Origin: Acidobacteriota bacterium
Lineage (GTDB): Bacteria; Acidobacteriota; Vicinamibacteria; Vicinamibacterales; UBA2999
Assembly (NCBI GenBank): GCA_013813075.1
Contig: JACCSI010000412.1
Coordinates: forward strand, 1-9,178
DNA length: 9,178 nt
Direction: 5' to 3'
This document shows, one piece after another, positions 1 through 6,427 of the stretch. Both the position numbers and the translations under genes were made by a program. Position 1 is the first letter of the stretch. Every line of letters starts with the position of its first letter. The notes beneath the pieces were generated by a model. That model did no database searches. It was not told where the DNA came from and worked only from the letters and a program-made list of their open reading frames with translations.

Positions 1-891
1 CGCATACTCCTCACGGAAGCGTTCGCGCAGCCACGTGCTCACGAGGTTCAGGCTGAACGTCATCAGGAAGAGCAGCATGCCCACCGCGAAAATGGTCCGG
101 TACTCGAGCGTGCCCTGCGGCGTGTCACCGAGGCTGACCTGCACGATATAGGCGGTCATGGTTTCAATCGGGACCAGCGGGTTGGCCGTCAGCCGCGGCT
201 GCTGGCCCGCGGCAATGGCCACAATCATGGTTTCTCCAATCGCGCGCGACACCGCCAGGATGGACGCCGCGGTAATGCCCGAGAACGCGGCCGGCACGAC
301 GACGCTCAGCGACGTCTGCATGCGCGTCGCCCCGAGCGCATACGCGCCTTCGCGCAGCCCGCGCGGCACCGCGCGCATCGCGTCCTCAGAGAGTGACGAC
401 ACCAGCGGCAAGATCATGATGCCCATCACAATGCCGGGGCTCAGCGCGTTGAAGCCGGCGAGGCCGGGAATCAGTGGCTGCAGTAACGGCGTGACGAACA
501 TCAGCGCGAAGTAGCCGTAAACCACCGTCGGCACGCCCGCCAGAATCTCGAGGATCGGTTTGACAATGCGCCGCAGCCCCTCGGGCGCATACTCACTGAG
601 ATAGATCGCGCTCAACAGGCCCATGGGCAGGGCGACGACCATGGCGATTGACGACACCAGCACCGTGCCGGCGACCAGCGGCAGCACGCCGAATCGCTTG
701 TTCGCAAAGAGGGGTGTCCACTCGGTGCCCGTGAGGAACTCGACCAGCGAGACCTCTCGCAGAAACCCGAACGTCTCGAACGCGAGCACCATGATGATGC
801 CCGCCGTGGTCAGGACCGAGACGACTGCACAAAGGAACAGCAGCCACTCGACGACCCACTCGCTCGGCCGCTTAGTGCCGTTCTTTGGCAA
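1..891 (-). CDS. pstC: Phosphate ABC transporter permease PstC (3' end cut by window edge)
   Basis: PstC is one of the two inner-membrane permease subunits of the high-affinity PstSCAB phosphate importer. The reverse-strand frame gives 297 residues without a stop up to the edge, close to the usual ~300-320, so only a short C-terminus is missing. Visible hallmarks are a first hydrophobic segment at about residues 13-40, the family-typical [11 protein letters not shown] then [30 protein letters not shown], and [12 protein letters not shown]. The ABC-permease EAA-type loop is [12 protein letters not shown] (about 180-191), followed by [14 protein letters not shown]. The only usable start ahead of the first membrane segment is TTG at 891, inside the 3' end of pstS, giving a 20-bp overlap and suggesting translational coupling; a stop lies upstream in frame near 907-909. 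pstA, pstB and phoU would be expected beyond position 1. Identity is secure; the TTG start is inferred. Confidence 0.95.
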   Translation of the reverse strand, partial: MPKNGTKRPSEWVVEWLLFLCAVVSVLTTAGIIMVLAFETFGFLREVSLVEFLTGTEWTPLFANKRFGVLPLVAGTVLVSSIAMVVALPMGLLSAIYLSEYAPEGLRRIVKPILEILAGVPTVVYGYFALMFVTPLLQPLIPGLAGFNALSPGIVMGIMILPLVSSLSEDAMRAVPRGLREGAYALGATRMQTSLSVVVPAAFSGITAASILAVSRAIGETMIVAIAAGQQPRLTANPLVPIETMTAYIVQVSLGDTPQGTLEYRTIFAVGMLLFLMTFSLNLVSTWLRERFREEYA

Positions 892-1909
892 GCAGCTGCT
901 CGATCGTCATGCCGATTTGAGAGTTCCCGTCACCAAACAGCGTTCCGGGCCGGCGGGTCTTGAAATGCTGTCCGACGAGGCGATACCCCTCGTCCCCGAG
1001 CTGCACGTAGCCGACTTCCTCGGCCAGCGTGGCGGCGTTCGCGATATAAAAATCCATAAAGCGCTGGATTTCGGGTCGCGCCAGCGCCTTCTCGCTTACG
1101 TACACGAACAACGGCCGTGCCAGTGGTTGGTAGGTGCCCGTCCGAATGGTGTCGAAGCTCGGCACGATCGCGCCGTCGCCATCCTCCGCCTTCTTGTTAT
1201 CAACTGGCACCACTTTCAACCGTTGCTGGTTCTCCCGGAAATAGGCAAACGGCAGGAAACCAAGCGCCAACTCGTCGCTGGACACTCCTTGCACGAGGAC
1301 ATTGTCATCTTCGCTGGCGGTAAAGTCGCCGCGGCTGGCGCCCTCCTTGCCCACGATCGCTTCGGTGAAGTAGTCGTACGTCCCCGAGTCCACGCCCGCG
1401 CCGTAGAGATGGATCTCGCGGTCCGGCCAGCCCTTGCGCACCTGGTTCCAGCGCATGACCTTGCGCTGGGCGTCGGGCGCCCAGAGTGCACGCAATTCGT
1501 CAACGGTGATGTCATTGATCCACGTCGCCTTGGGACTGACGACCACGGCGATACCATCGTAGGCAATCGGTACTTCGAAGAAATTGATGCCGCTGGCCTT
1601 GCACGCCTCGATCTCCGTGGGCCGAATCGGCCGCGACGCATCGTTGATGTCGGTCTCACCGCGGCAGAACTTCTGAAAGCCGCCGCCAGTTCCGGATTGA
1701 CCGACGGTGACGCGGACGCCACGTTCGGCCTTCTGGAATTCTTCGGCCACGGCTTCGCTGACCACGAAGACCGTGCTCGAGCCGTCGACCTTGATATCAG
1801 ACGCGGCCGTCCCGTCTGCGTTTGGGGAGGTTGATCCGGCGCCCCCACACGCGGTCGACAGGGCGAAGGCGGCCAGGATCCCCAGGCGATGAAGCAATGA
1901 CGCACTCAT
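872..1909 (-). CDS. pstS: Phosphate-binding protein PstS (PstS/SphX type)
   Basis: This is the extracytoplasmic phosphate receptor that feeds PstC/PstA. The 345-residue product starts with a signal sequence (hydrophobic ILAAFAL, residues 11-17) ending at LSTAC-GG, so Cys21 is a likely lipid-attachment site, although Ser at -3 is an imperfect lipobox. The mature part has ligand-binding signatures: DGSSTVF (42-48), [18 protein letters not shown] (71-88) with NDASRPI after it, and [16 protein letters not shown] (170-185) followed by GKEGASR. These resemble the SphX-like branch more than E. coli PstS. I chose ATG 1909 because it immediately precedes the signal peptide, although a GGAGG lies only 1 nt upstream, which is unusually close; TTG at 1897 (codon 5) would sit 13 nt from it. 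It is preceded by a Pho box and followed by an overlapping pstC. The frame continues open upstream of 1909, but that part covers the promoter and the ppx end and is not expected to be translated. Confidence 0.96.
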   Translation of the reverse strand: MSASLLHRLGILAAFALSTACGGAGSTSPNADGTAASDIKVDGSSTVFVVSEAVAEEFQKAERGVRVTVGQSGTGGGFQKFCRGETDINDASRPIRPTEIEACKASGINFFEVPIAYDGIAVVVSPKATWINDITVDELRALWAPDAQRKVMRWNQVRKGWPDREIHLYGAGVDSGTYDYFTEAIVGKEGASRGDFTASEDDNVLVQGVSSDELALGFLPFAYFRENQQRLKVVPVDNKKAEDGDGAIVPSFDTIRTGTYQPLARPLFVYVSEKALARPEIQRFMDFYIANAATLAEEVGYVQLGDEGYRLVGQHFKTRRPGTLFGDGNSQIGMTIEQLLAKERH

Positions 1910-1910
1910 G

Positions 1911-1918
1911 CCTCCACC
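1911..1918 (-). promoter_or_regulatory. Ribosome binding site of pstS, unusually close to ATG
   Basis: Read on the minus strand, GGTGGAGG lies 1 nt before the ATG at 1909. The sequence is a good Shine-Dalgarno match, but the spacing is shorter than normal. It either works poorly with this ATG or serves the in-frame TTG at 1897, which would remove only four residues from the signal peptide. Confidence 0.4.
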
Positions 1919-1947
1919 GTAACCGTGGGCAATTTCGCCCCAGTTTC

Positions 1948-1980
1948 GGAGTTGTAAATTTAGTGTAACGTCGGTGACAA
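1948..1980 (-). promoter_or_regulatory. Pho box (three 11-bp units) upstream of pstS
   Basis: Read on the minus strand, three consecutive 11-mers line up: TTGTCACCGAC (1980-1970), GTTACACTAAA (1969-1959) and TTTACAACTCC (1958-1948). The last two share TTACA exactly 11 bp apart, and the first contains TGTCAC, as in the E. coli half-site CTGTCAY. PhoB/PhoP-family regulators are known to bind tandem half-sites at this 11-bp pitch. The element ends about 38 bp before the pstS ATG, a sensible distance for an activator site overlapping the -35 region. No convincing -10 hexamer is obvious. The PhoB-like regulator encoded at 6428-7150 is the natural candidate ligand; that link is inferred. Confidence 0.75.
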
Positions 1981-1993
1981 ACACACTCAGAGG

Positions 1994-2049
1994 ACCAACC
2001 CACGCAACACGCCGACAGGCGAGGCGCTGGGCGCGTGGACTAGGTTGGT
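1994..2049. repeat. Interrupted 12-bp inverted repeat spanning the ppx stop codon
   Basis: On the plus strand ACCAAC plus CCACGC (1994-2005) pairs with GCGTGG (2033-2038) plus GTTGGT (2044-2049), with a 5-nt bulge holding the ppx stop region. The internal loop is GC-rich and can fold further (GCC-GACA-GGC, 2011-2020). On the minus transcript the second arm is followed by a moderately T-rich stretch (TGTGTTTG) but no clean U-tract. It could weaken read-through from ppx into pstS, yet it is not a classical terminator. Confidence 0.35.
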
Positions 2050-3626
2050 CGGCGGCGCTTGCCGCTGGATTTGACGGATTCGTCCGGCTCTTCGAGGTGG
2101 TGGGACACGATCTTCGCCGGGCGCCCGAGCGCTTTTTCGAGCGCCGGCAGTTGGCGAGTGGCCGCCCACACTTCAAGCTCGCTGTCGCCCGCGCCAAAGA
2201 CGTCGAGCCGCATGGTGCCCATGCGCTCGTGCACATCGACTTTCTTGATCACCCCGTTGCGGCTGCGGTCGAGCGACTCCGCGGTGCGCAGAAAGGCGGC
2301 GAGCACGCCCAGGGTCTTTTGCAGTTTACGCGGCAGGTCACTGACGCCCAGATGCTTCCGCGCCGGCAGTGCGCGGCGGTGATAGCGCGCGACCAGCGCG
2401 ATGATCTCGATCTCTTCAGGCTCGAAGCCGCGCAGGTCGCCGTTTTTAATCAGGTAGTACGAATGCCGGTGGTGCTTTTCGTAACTGATGTGGTTGCCGA
2501 TGTCGTGGAGCAGCGCGGCGTACTCGAGCCATTCCCGCTCGCGGTCGCCGAGATGGTGCATGCTCATGGTCTGGTCGAACAGCGACAGGGCCAGGCGGGT
2601 CACCCGCTTCGAGTGCTCGGCCTCCCAGTTGCACCGTTCTGCGAGCTCAATGGCTGAGCGCCGACGCACATCGGGGTAGCGTTCGACGCGCGCGATTTCC
2701 GACCGATGGCGGTGGATGTAGTCCAGTACCAATCCCTCGCGCAGGGCGAGGTCGCACAACGTGATCTCGCTGACGCCCAACTTGCGCAGAATCGTGTCGA
2801 GCAGCACGGCTCCCGCCACCGTCAGATCAGCGCGGCGCGGATCCAGTCCCGGCAGGTGCAAGCGCTCCTGGAGATCGAGTGTCGTCGCGAGCTTGCGAAA
2901 GCGTCGAATGCTCTTCGCAGGCACCCGGAGGTTGCGTGTTTCGGCGGGAACGCTGCCGCGGTCGATGGCGGTCGCCACCGTGCCGATCGACAGAATCGTG
3001 CCCGAGGTGCCGATCACGCGATCGAATCCCGCGTGCACCACGTGGCGGAGATACTGGTCGACTTGTGCGCCGATGTGCTTGGTCAGCTTGCGCTCGTCGC
3101 GGCGATTGAGCGGGTCCGAACTGACGAAGCGCTCGGTCAGGCGAATGACGCCAATCTTGAAGCTGCGCGCGAACTGCACCTGCGGGCCGACGCCGCGTGT
3201 AATTTCGACGCTGCCGCCGCCAATGTCGATGGCCACCGTCGACTTCGGCGTGTCGACGCCATACACCGCAGCCATGTGGATCAGGCGCGCCTCTTCAGTG
3301 CCGGTGATGACACGAGGCCGAATGCCGGTGGTGCGCTCGATGGCCTTGAGAAACTCGCCGCCATTTTCGGCTTCGCGCGTCGCACTGGTGGCGGCGGCGA
3401 GAATCGCGTCGACTCGATGTGATGTGGCGAGACGTTCGAATTTCGACAATGCCTGCAGCGCGGACGTCATCGCCTCGTGTGTCAGTTTCTTCCCATCAAG
3501 GCCGCCGGCGCCGAGCCGGACCATCTCCTTTTCACGATCGATGACCTCAAAGGAAAAGTCCGGGCGCACTCGCACCACAATCATGTGAACGGAGTTGGTA
3601 CCGATATCGATGGCGGCAAGACGCAT
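2040..3626 (-). CDS. ppx: Ppx/GppA family phosphatase with C-terminal HD region
   Basis: Exopolyphosphatase/guanosine pentaphosphatase family: releases Pi from the ends of polyphosphate or converts pppGpp to ppGpp, in the cytoplasm. The 528-residue length matches long E. coli-type Ppx/GppA. The actin-like ATPase fold signatures are AAIDIGTNSVHMIV (4-17), a conserved TGTEEARLIH (108-117) and the second phosphate loop AIDIGGGSVEITRG (132-145), with IGTSGT (205-210) further on. The C-terminal half has an HD-like helical domain: EAEHSKRVTRLALSLFDQ (335-352), LLHDIGNHISYEKHH (372-386) and ARYHRRALP (413-421). Start ATG 3626 directly precedes the first motif; there is no strong Shine-Dalgarno. It lies 130 bp upstream of pstS on the same strand and is divergent from the CHAD gene. 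Sequence alone does not decide between polyP and pppGpp; the phosphate and CHAD context favours polyP. A longer open frame upstream, antisense to CHAD, is not part of the gene. Confidence 0.94.
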   Translation of the reverse strand: MRLAAIDIGTNSVHMIVVRVRPDFSFEVIDREKEMVRLGAGGLDGKKLTHEAMTSALQALSKFERLATSHRVDAILAAATSATREAENGGEFLKAIERTTGIRPRVITGTEEARLIHMAAVYGVDTPKSTVAIDIGGGSVEITRGVGPQVQFARSFKIGVIRLTERFVSSDPLNRRDERKLTKHIGAQVDQYLRHVVHAGFDRVIGTSGTILSIGTVATAIDRGSVPAETRNLRVPAKSIRRFRKLATTLDLQERLHLPGLDPRRADLTVAGAVLLDTILRKLGVSEITLCDLALREGLVLDYIHRHRSEIARVERYPDVRRRSAIELAERCNWEAEHSKRVTRLALSLFDQTMSMHHLGDREREWLEYAALLHDIGNHISYEKHHRHSYYLIKNGDLRGFEPEEIEIIALVARYHRRALPARKHLGVSDLPRKLQKTLGVLAAFLRTAESLDRSRNGVIKKVDVHERMGTMRLDVFGAGDSELEVWAATRQLPALEKALGRPAKIVSHHLEEPDESVKSSGKRRRPT

Positions 3627-3639
3627 GAGCTGTGAAGCG

Positions 3640-3645
3640 TATAAT
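3640..3645 (+). promoter_or_regulatory. TATAAT -10-like element in the ppx/CHAD divergent gap
   Basis: A perfect TATAAT occurs 32 bp before the CHAD start in an otherwise GC-rich region. No matching -35 hexamer is found 16-18 bp upstream, which would fall inside the ppx start. The reverse complement reads ATTATA, so it could also serve ppx. A transcript starting just downstream would have a leader of roughly 25 nt. Confidence 0.35.
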
Positions 3646-3677
3646 CCAGCAGGATGCAGAATCCATAGAAATCCAGC

Positions 3678-4562
3678 ATGGACCACCGCGCGGCGCTTCT
3701 CGGGCTGCTGAAGCAGCGACTGACCACGTTGATTGACGCGATGCCCGCGGCTCAGGCGGGCGACATGCGATCGGTCCATCAAGCGCGCGTCGCCACCCGT
3801 CGTCTTCGCGAAGCGCTCCCGGTCCTCCGCACATCCGTCAACACTCAGACGCTCAGGCGCGTCAAGCGGCAGGTGCGCCGGATGACGCGAGCGCTGGGTC
3901 CGGTCCGCGAGCTCGACGTCGCCCTGTTGCAGCTCGACGAGCAGTCGGCGCACAGCGTCGTGTCGACGCGGGCACTGGCGCGGGTGCGTCAATCCATGGC
4001 ACGCGAGCGGTTGAAACGCCGGCGCGACATGCTGGCCGCCATCACACCAGGGAAAGTGGAGAAGCTGCGCCATCGTCTTGGGCAGGTCAGCTCGGGGAGC
4101 GAAGCCGCCAAACCCGCAGCAGCGCTGCACGAGGTGCAGCTGCTGGTGGACCGACGTGCTCGCCGCCTCACCGCGTCCATCGAACGAGCCGGTGGCTTGT
4201 ATTTGCCCGACCGTCTGCACGCCGTGCGAATCGCTGCCAAGAAACTGCGCTATGCGCTGGAGATCGATCGTGAGTTGAAACGATCGCGCGCCACCGCACG
4301 CATCGCCCAGTTGAAGCGCCTGCAGGACTTGCTGGGCCGGATGCACGATTTCGAGATTCTCATCGACCGCACGCGTCAGGTACAGGCCGACGTCGCCCGC
4401 ACCGATCGCAGGCTGACGACGGAACTCGATGTGCTTATTCTGAACCTGGAAGAAGCGTGTCGACGGGAGCACGCCACCTATATGCGGCGACGGCCGTCGA
4501 TTGTGAAGTTGTGTGAGACCCTGAAGCCTTCCGAATCCCTCACCTCGTCGGCCGTGGCCTGA
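3678..4562 (+). CDS. CHAD domain protein (polyphosphate-associated)
   Basis: CHAD domains are all-helical, strongly basic modules; characterised members bind inorganic polyphosphate and localise to polyphosphate granules. The 294-residue product is essentially one CHAD domain. It shows the two diagnostic conserved-histidine basic helices: SVHQARVATRRLREAL (32-47) and LHAVRIAAKKLRYALE (180-195), then LKRLQDLLGRMHDFEILID (212-230). Arg/Lys richness is visible throughout (for example RRVKRQVRRMTR at 60-71). There is no N-terminal CYTH domain, so it is a stand-alone CHAD protein. It leads a plus-strand run with sixA 13 bp downstream and is divergent from ppx. The ATG at 3678 lacks a Shine-Dalgarno; a tiny four-codon frame (3654-3668, with AGCAGG before it) lies just ahead. 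Polyphosphate binding here is inferred from the family. Confidence 0.92.
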   Translation: MDHRAALLGLLKQRLTTLIDAMPAAQAGDMRSVHQARVATRRLREALPVLRTSVNTQTLRRVKRQVRRMTRALGPVRELDVALLQLDEQSAHSVVSTRALARVRQSMARERLKRRRDMLAAITPGKVEKLRHRLGQVSSGSEAAKPAAALHEVQLLVDRRARRLTASIERAGGLYLPDRLHAVRIAAKKLRYALEIDRELKRSRATARIAQLKRLQDLLGRMHDFEILIDRTRQVQADVARTDRRLTTELDVLILNLEEACRREHATYMRRRPSIVKLCETLKPSESLTSSAVA

Positions 4563-4575
4563 CCACGCACCTGTT

Positions 4576-5085
4576 ATGGCCGCCACCATCGAGCTTTACC
4601 TCGTTCGTCATGCAGTTGCTGCCGAGAGAGGGCCGAACTATCCCGACGACCGCCAGCGCCCGCTGACCAGCGAGGGCGTCTCTCGTTTCAAACAAAGCGT
4701 CGAGGGGTTGAAGGGATTTGACGTCAAACTCGAGCTGATCGTGACAAGTCCGTTGGTGCGTGCGACTCATACCGCGGAACTGCTGGCGGCGGGCATCGGC
4801 GGCAAGCCGCGGCTTGAGTCGCTCGATGCGCTCGCGCCGGGCGGACGCATGGCACACGTGCTCGAGGCGGTGACGAAATATTCGAAACGGGCCAGTCACA
4901 TCGCCCTCGTCGGTCATGAACCAGACCTTGGCGAGCTGGCCGCGCGATTGCTGCGCTCGCGTGGTACGGTCGAGTTCAAGAAGGGCGCGGTGTGCTGTCT
5001 CGAACTTGATGGCGCGATGCCCAACGGCCCGGGCACGCTGAAGTGGCTGCTGCCGCCGCGGGCGCTTCGTAAGATCCGCAAATGA
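4576..5085 (+). CDS. sixA: SixA-type phosphohistidine phosphatase
   Basis: Histidine-phosphatase superfamily member, 169 residues, matching the compact SixA size. SixA removes phosphate from phosphohistidine of signalling or PTS proteins. The catalytic LVRHAVA motif (9-15, RH at 11-12) is at the N-terminus, followed by RPLTSEG (28-34), SPLVRATHTAELL (58-70) supplying the conserved Arg, and the second catalytic histidine in LVGHEPDLGELA (111-122). Start ATG 4576 is 13 bp after the CHAD stop with no clear ribosome site; the stop overlaps the next start as ATGA. Genes of this family are often found beside CHAD or polyP genes, so the substrate here could be a non-canonical phosphoprotein or small phosphate ester; the sequence does not tell. 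Family assignment is firm; the substrate is unknown. Confidence 0.9.
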   Translation: MAATIELYLVRHAVAAERGPNYPDDRQRPLTSEGVSRFKQSVEGLKGFDVKLELIVTSPLVRATHTAELLAAGIGGKPRLESLDALAPGGRMAHVLEAVTKYSKRASHIALVGHEPDLGELAARLLRSRGTVEFKKGAVCCLELDGAMPNGPGTLKWLLPPRALRKIRK

Positions 5086-5978
5086 CCCGCGCGGTCGTGG
5101 TCATCAACCCGCTGTCGGGACACGGCCGCTACGAACAGCAAATCCACGAGCACGCGCGTCTGGCGTGCGACGTCCTTGCCGGGCACCACATCGAAGCGAC
5201 GGTCCGGCCGACGACCAAGGGTGGCGACGCCCGCGCGTTTGCGAAAGAGGCGGCCGACGCCGGCTGCGAGCTGGTAGTGGCGTGGGGCGGTGATGGCACC
5301 GTCAACGAAGCGGCCGGCGCGCTCGTGCACACCGACGTGGTGCTTGGCATCGTGCCAGCCGGCTCCGGTAATGGCCTTGCATCGGACTTGGGCATCCCGT
5401 CCGACCCCCACGCGGCGCTGACGCTTGCGGCGGCCGGGCGCACCCTGGCGATTGATGCCGGTCAGGTCGACGATTGCCTGTTCTTCAACATTGCTGGGAT
5501 CGGCATCGACGCCGTCATCGCCGCGCGCTTCGCCGAACGCGGGTTGCGCCGCCGTGGACTTGCTGGATATCTGACGCTGAGCGGCGCCGAGTTGATGCGC
5601 TACCGCTCGCAGGTCTACACGCTGACGCTGGACGGGGAGCCTGCAGAGCAGCGTGCCATGCTCGTGGCCGTCGCCAATGGGCGACAGTACGGCAACCGCC
5701 TGTTCATCGCGCCAGGCGCGCAGCTTGACGATGGCCTGTTTGAAGTTGTCGTGGTCGAAGAGTTGTCGTTGCTGGCGATCGCGTGGCGCTTGCCGTCGCT
5801 CTTCCGTGGAACGCTGCAACCCGGGCGCGGCGTCTCGATGACTGCCGCGAAGACGGTCCGCATCAAATCCTCCGGCCCGATTCCATATCACGTAGACGGA
5901 GAGCCGCGGCTAGGGAGTGACGAGCTGTCGATCGTGATTCACCCCGGTGCATTGCGGGTGCGCGCTCCGGCACGTTAG
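5082..5978 (+). CDS. Diacylglycerol/sphingosine kinase-like lipid kinase (YegS/LCB5 type)
   Basis: ATP-dependent kinase of the DAGK_cat fold, 298 residues, normal for soluble bacterial lipid kinases (YegS, DgkB, BmrU). It phosphorylates diacylglycerol or a related lipid at the inner membrane face. Visible motifs are VVINPLSGHGR (6-16), the nucleotide loop VVAWGGDGTVNEAAGAL (65-81) and IVPAGSGNGLASDLGIP (90-106). The C-terminal lid domain has FNIAGIGIDA (135-144), VANGRQYGNRLFIAPGAQL (197-215), DDGLFEVVVVE (216-226) and HVDGEP (270-275). The GSGNGLA variant, instead of GTGNDFA, points to the LCB5/YegS-like side. Start ATG 5082 overlaps the sixA stop by four bases (ATGA), a classic coupling arrangement. 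The lipid substrate cannot be read from sequence. Confidence 0.92.
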   Translation: MTRAVVVINPLSGHGRYEQQIHEHARLACDVLAGHHIEATVRPTTKGGDARAFAKEAADAGCELVVAWGGDGTVNEAAGALVHTDVVLGIVPAGSGNGLASDLGIPSDPHAALTLAAAGRTLAIDAGQVDDCLFFNIAGIGIDAVIAARFAERGLRRRGLAGYLTLSGAELMRYRSQVYTLTLDGEPAEQRAMLVAVANGRQYGNRLFIAPGAQLDDGLFEVVVVEELSLLAIAWRLPSLFRGTLQPGRGVSMTAAKTVRIKSSGPIPYHVDGEPRLGSDELSIVIHPGALRVRAPAR

Positions 5979-6006
5979 GCTTATCAAGGCGCGCGACCGG
6001 CAATCA

Positions 6007-6039
6007 GCAAAAAGTCTCGGATTTCCGGCCTGTTTTTGC
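6007..6039. repeat. Perfect 7-bp inverted repeat GCAAAAA / TTTTTGC
   Basis: GCAAAAA (6007-6013) and TTTTTGC (6033-6039) are exact reverse complements, separated by a 19-nt loop. It lies 28 bp after the lipid-kinase stop and just upstream of the second Pho-box-like element. The A and T runs stand out in this GC-rich DNA. It may end the CHAD-sixA-kinase transcript or form an AT-rich UP-like element for the next promoter. The stem is AT-rich and no separate U-tract follows, so terminator function is uncertain. Confidence 0.4.
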
Positions 6040-6053
6040 ATTTGCCCAAATCC

Positions 6054-6075
6054 GTTACGCCGAATTTACAGCGTC
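6054..6075 (+). promoter_or_regulatory. Second Pho-box-like element, upstream of the 71-aa gene
   Basis: Two 11-bp units, GTTACGCCGAA (6054-6064) and TTTACAGCGTC (6065-6075), repeat TTAC at an 11-bp pitch. The 17-bp core GTTACGCCGAATTTACA matches the pstS element GTTACACTAAATTTACA at 14 of 17 positions, all three differences being transitions. The core ends 36 bp before the ATG at 6107, against 43 bp for pstS, so the architecture is alike. A third upstream unit comparable to TTGTCAC is not present. A -10 hexamer is not obvious. Confidence 0.6.
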
Positions 6076-6091
6076 GCAAGCGTCGATTGGT

Positions 6092-6097
6092 GAAGGA
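6092..6097 (+). promoter_or_regulatory. Ribosome binding site for the 71-aa gene
   Basis: GAAGGA ends 9 nt before ATG 6107 and 12 nt before the adjacent ATG 6110. This favours the first ATG and supports translation of this small frame over the overlapping GTG frame at 6100, which would be only 2 nt away. Confidence 0.55.
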
Positions 6098-6106
6098 TCG
6101 TGAACG

Positions 6107-6322
6107 ATGATGGCCTTCTCCAAGAGTATTCGCAAGGCGGATCGCATCCGCCGATACATCATTCAGACGACCGACGCCGGCTGGGAAGTCCGAGAAGAAC
6201 AGGACCGCGAGGTCGTGCGCCAAGCCTGGTATCAGGATTGGCACCGGGTCGAGCGTGCGCGGCGCGCGTTCGTCATCTCGATGACCTCGTTGCGCAACGA
6301 GGGCTGGACGGAAACCGACTAA
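6107..6322 (+). CDS. Small charged protein of unknown function (71 aa)
   Basis: I do not recognise this protein. It has 71 residues, rich in Arg, Glu and Asp, with four tryptophans in a repeating aromatic pattern (GWEVREE, AWYQDWHRVERARR, EGWTETD). There is no signal peptide, membrane segment or cysteine. The alternating pattern RRYIIQTTDAGWEVR looks like a beta hairpin, followed by an amphipathic helix from about residue 36 to 64 (WYQDWHRVERARRAF onward), so a small folded cytoplasmic domain is plausible. Support for a real gene: a good ribosome site, G/C-rich third positions, and a promoter region with a Pho-box-like element almost matching that of pstS. It follows the lipid-kinase gene by 128 bp and converges on the response regulator. 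A role in phosphate starvation is inferred from the promoter only. Confidence 0.75.
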   Translation: MMAFSKSIRKADRIRRYIIQTTDAGWEVREEQDREVVRQAWYQDWHRVERARRAFVISMTSLRNEGWTETD

Positions 6323-6330
6323 CGCCCCGC

Positions 6331-6359
6331 CCCGCTTCCGCGGGTTCTGCGAATGCAGA
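6331..6359. terminator. Twin short hairpins between convergent genes
   Basis: Two perfect 5-bp stems with 4-nt loops sit side by side 8 nt after the small-gene stop: CCCGC-TTCC-GCGGG (6331-6344) and TCTGC-GAAT-GCAGA (6346-6359). They lie between converging genes, where a bidirectional terminator is expected. Neither strand carries a U-tract afterwards, so intrinsic termination is weakly supported. The rest of the gap to 6427 shows nothing else convincing. Confidence 0.3.
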
Positions 6360-6427
6360 GTGCCCGAGACAGCCTCGTCGACGACACGCCGTCACCGCCC
6401 CTTCAAAACAGGTGAGCTGCGGGGTCG

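Noticed and set aside
623..1834. 403-codon open frame on the plus strand
   Set aside because: It is antisense to pstC and pstS, which have unmistakable family motifs; long antisense frames are common in GC-rich genes.
1910..2236. N-terminal extension of the pstS frame
   Set aside because: It runs antisense-free through the Pho box and over the ppx end in another frame; the signal peptide begins at ATG 1909, so the extension would hide it.
3627..4589. Open frame extending ppx far upstream on the minus strand, giving an 849-residue reading
   Set aside because: The extra 320 residues are antisense to the CHAD gene, have no domain character, and the IDIGTNS motif that begins Ppx proteins follows directly after ATG 3626.
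4914..5891. 325-codon minus-strand open frame
   Set aside because: Antisense to the end of sixA and most of the lipid kinase, both with intact catalytic motifs.
6378..6415. CGTCGACG palindrome and TCACC/GGTGA pair near the regulator 3' end
   Set aside because: Short, GC-rich and with a large loop; chance occurrence is likely and no termination feature follows.
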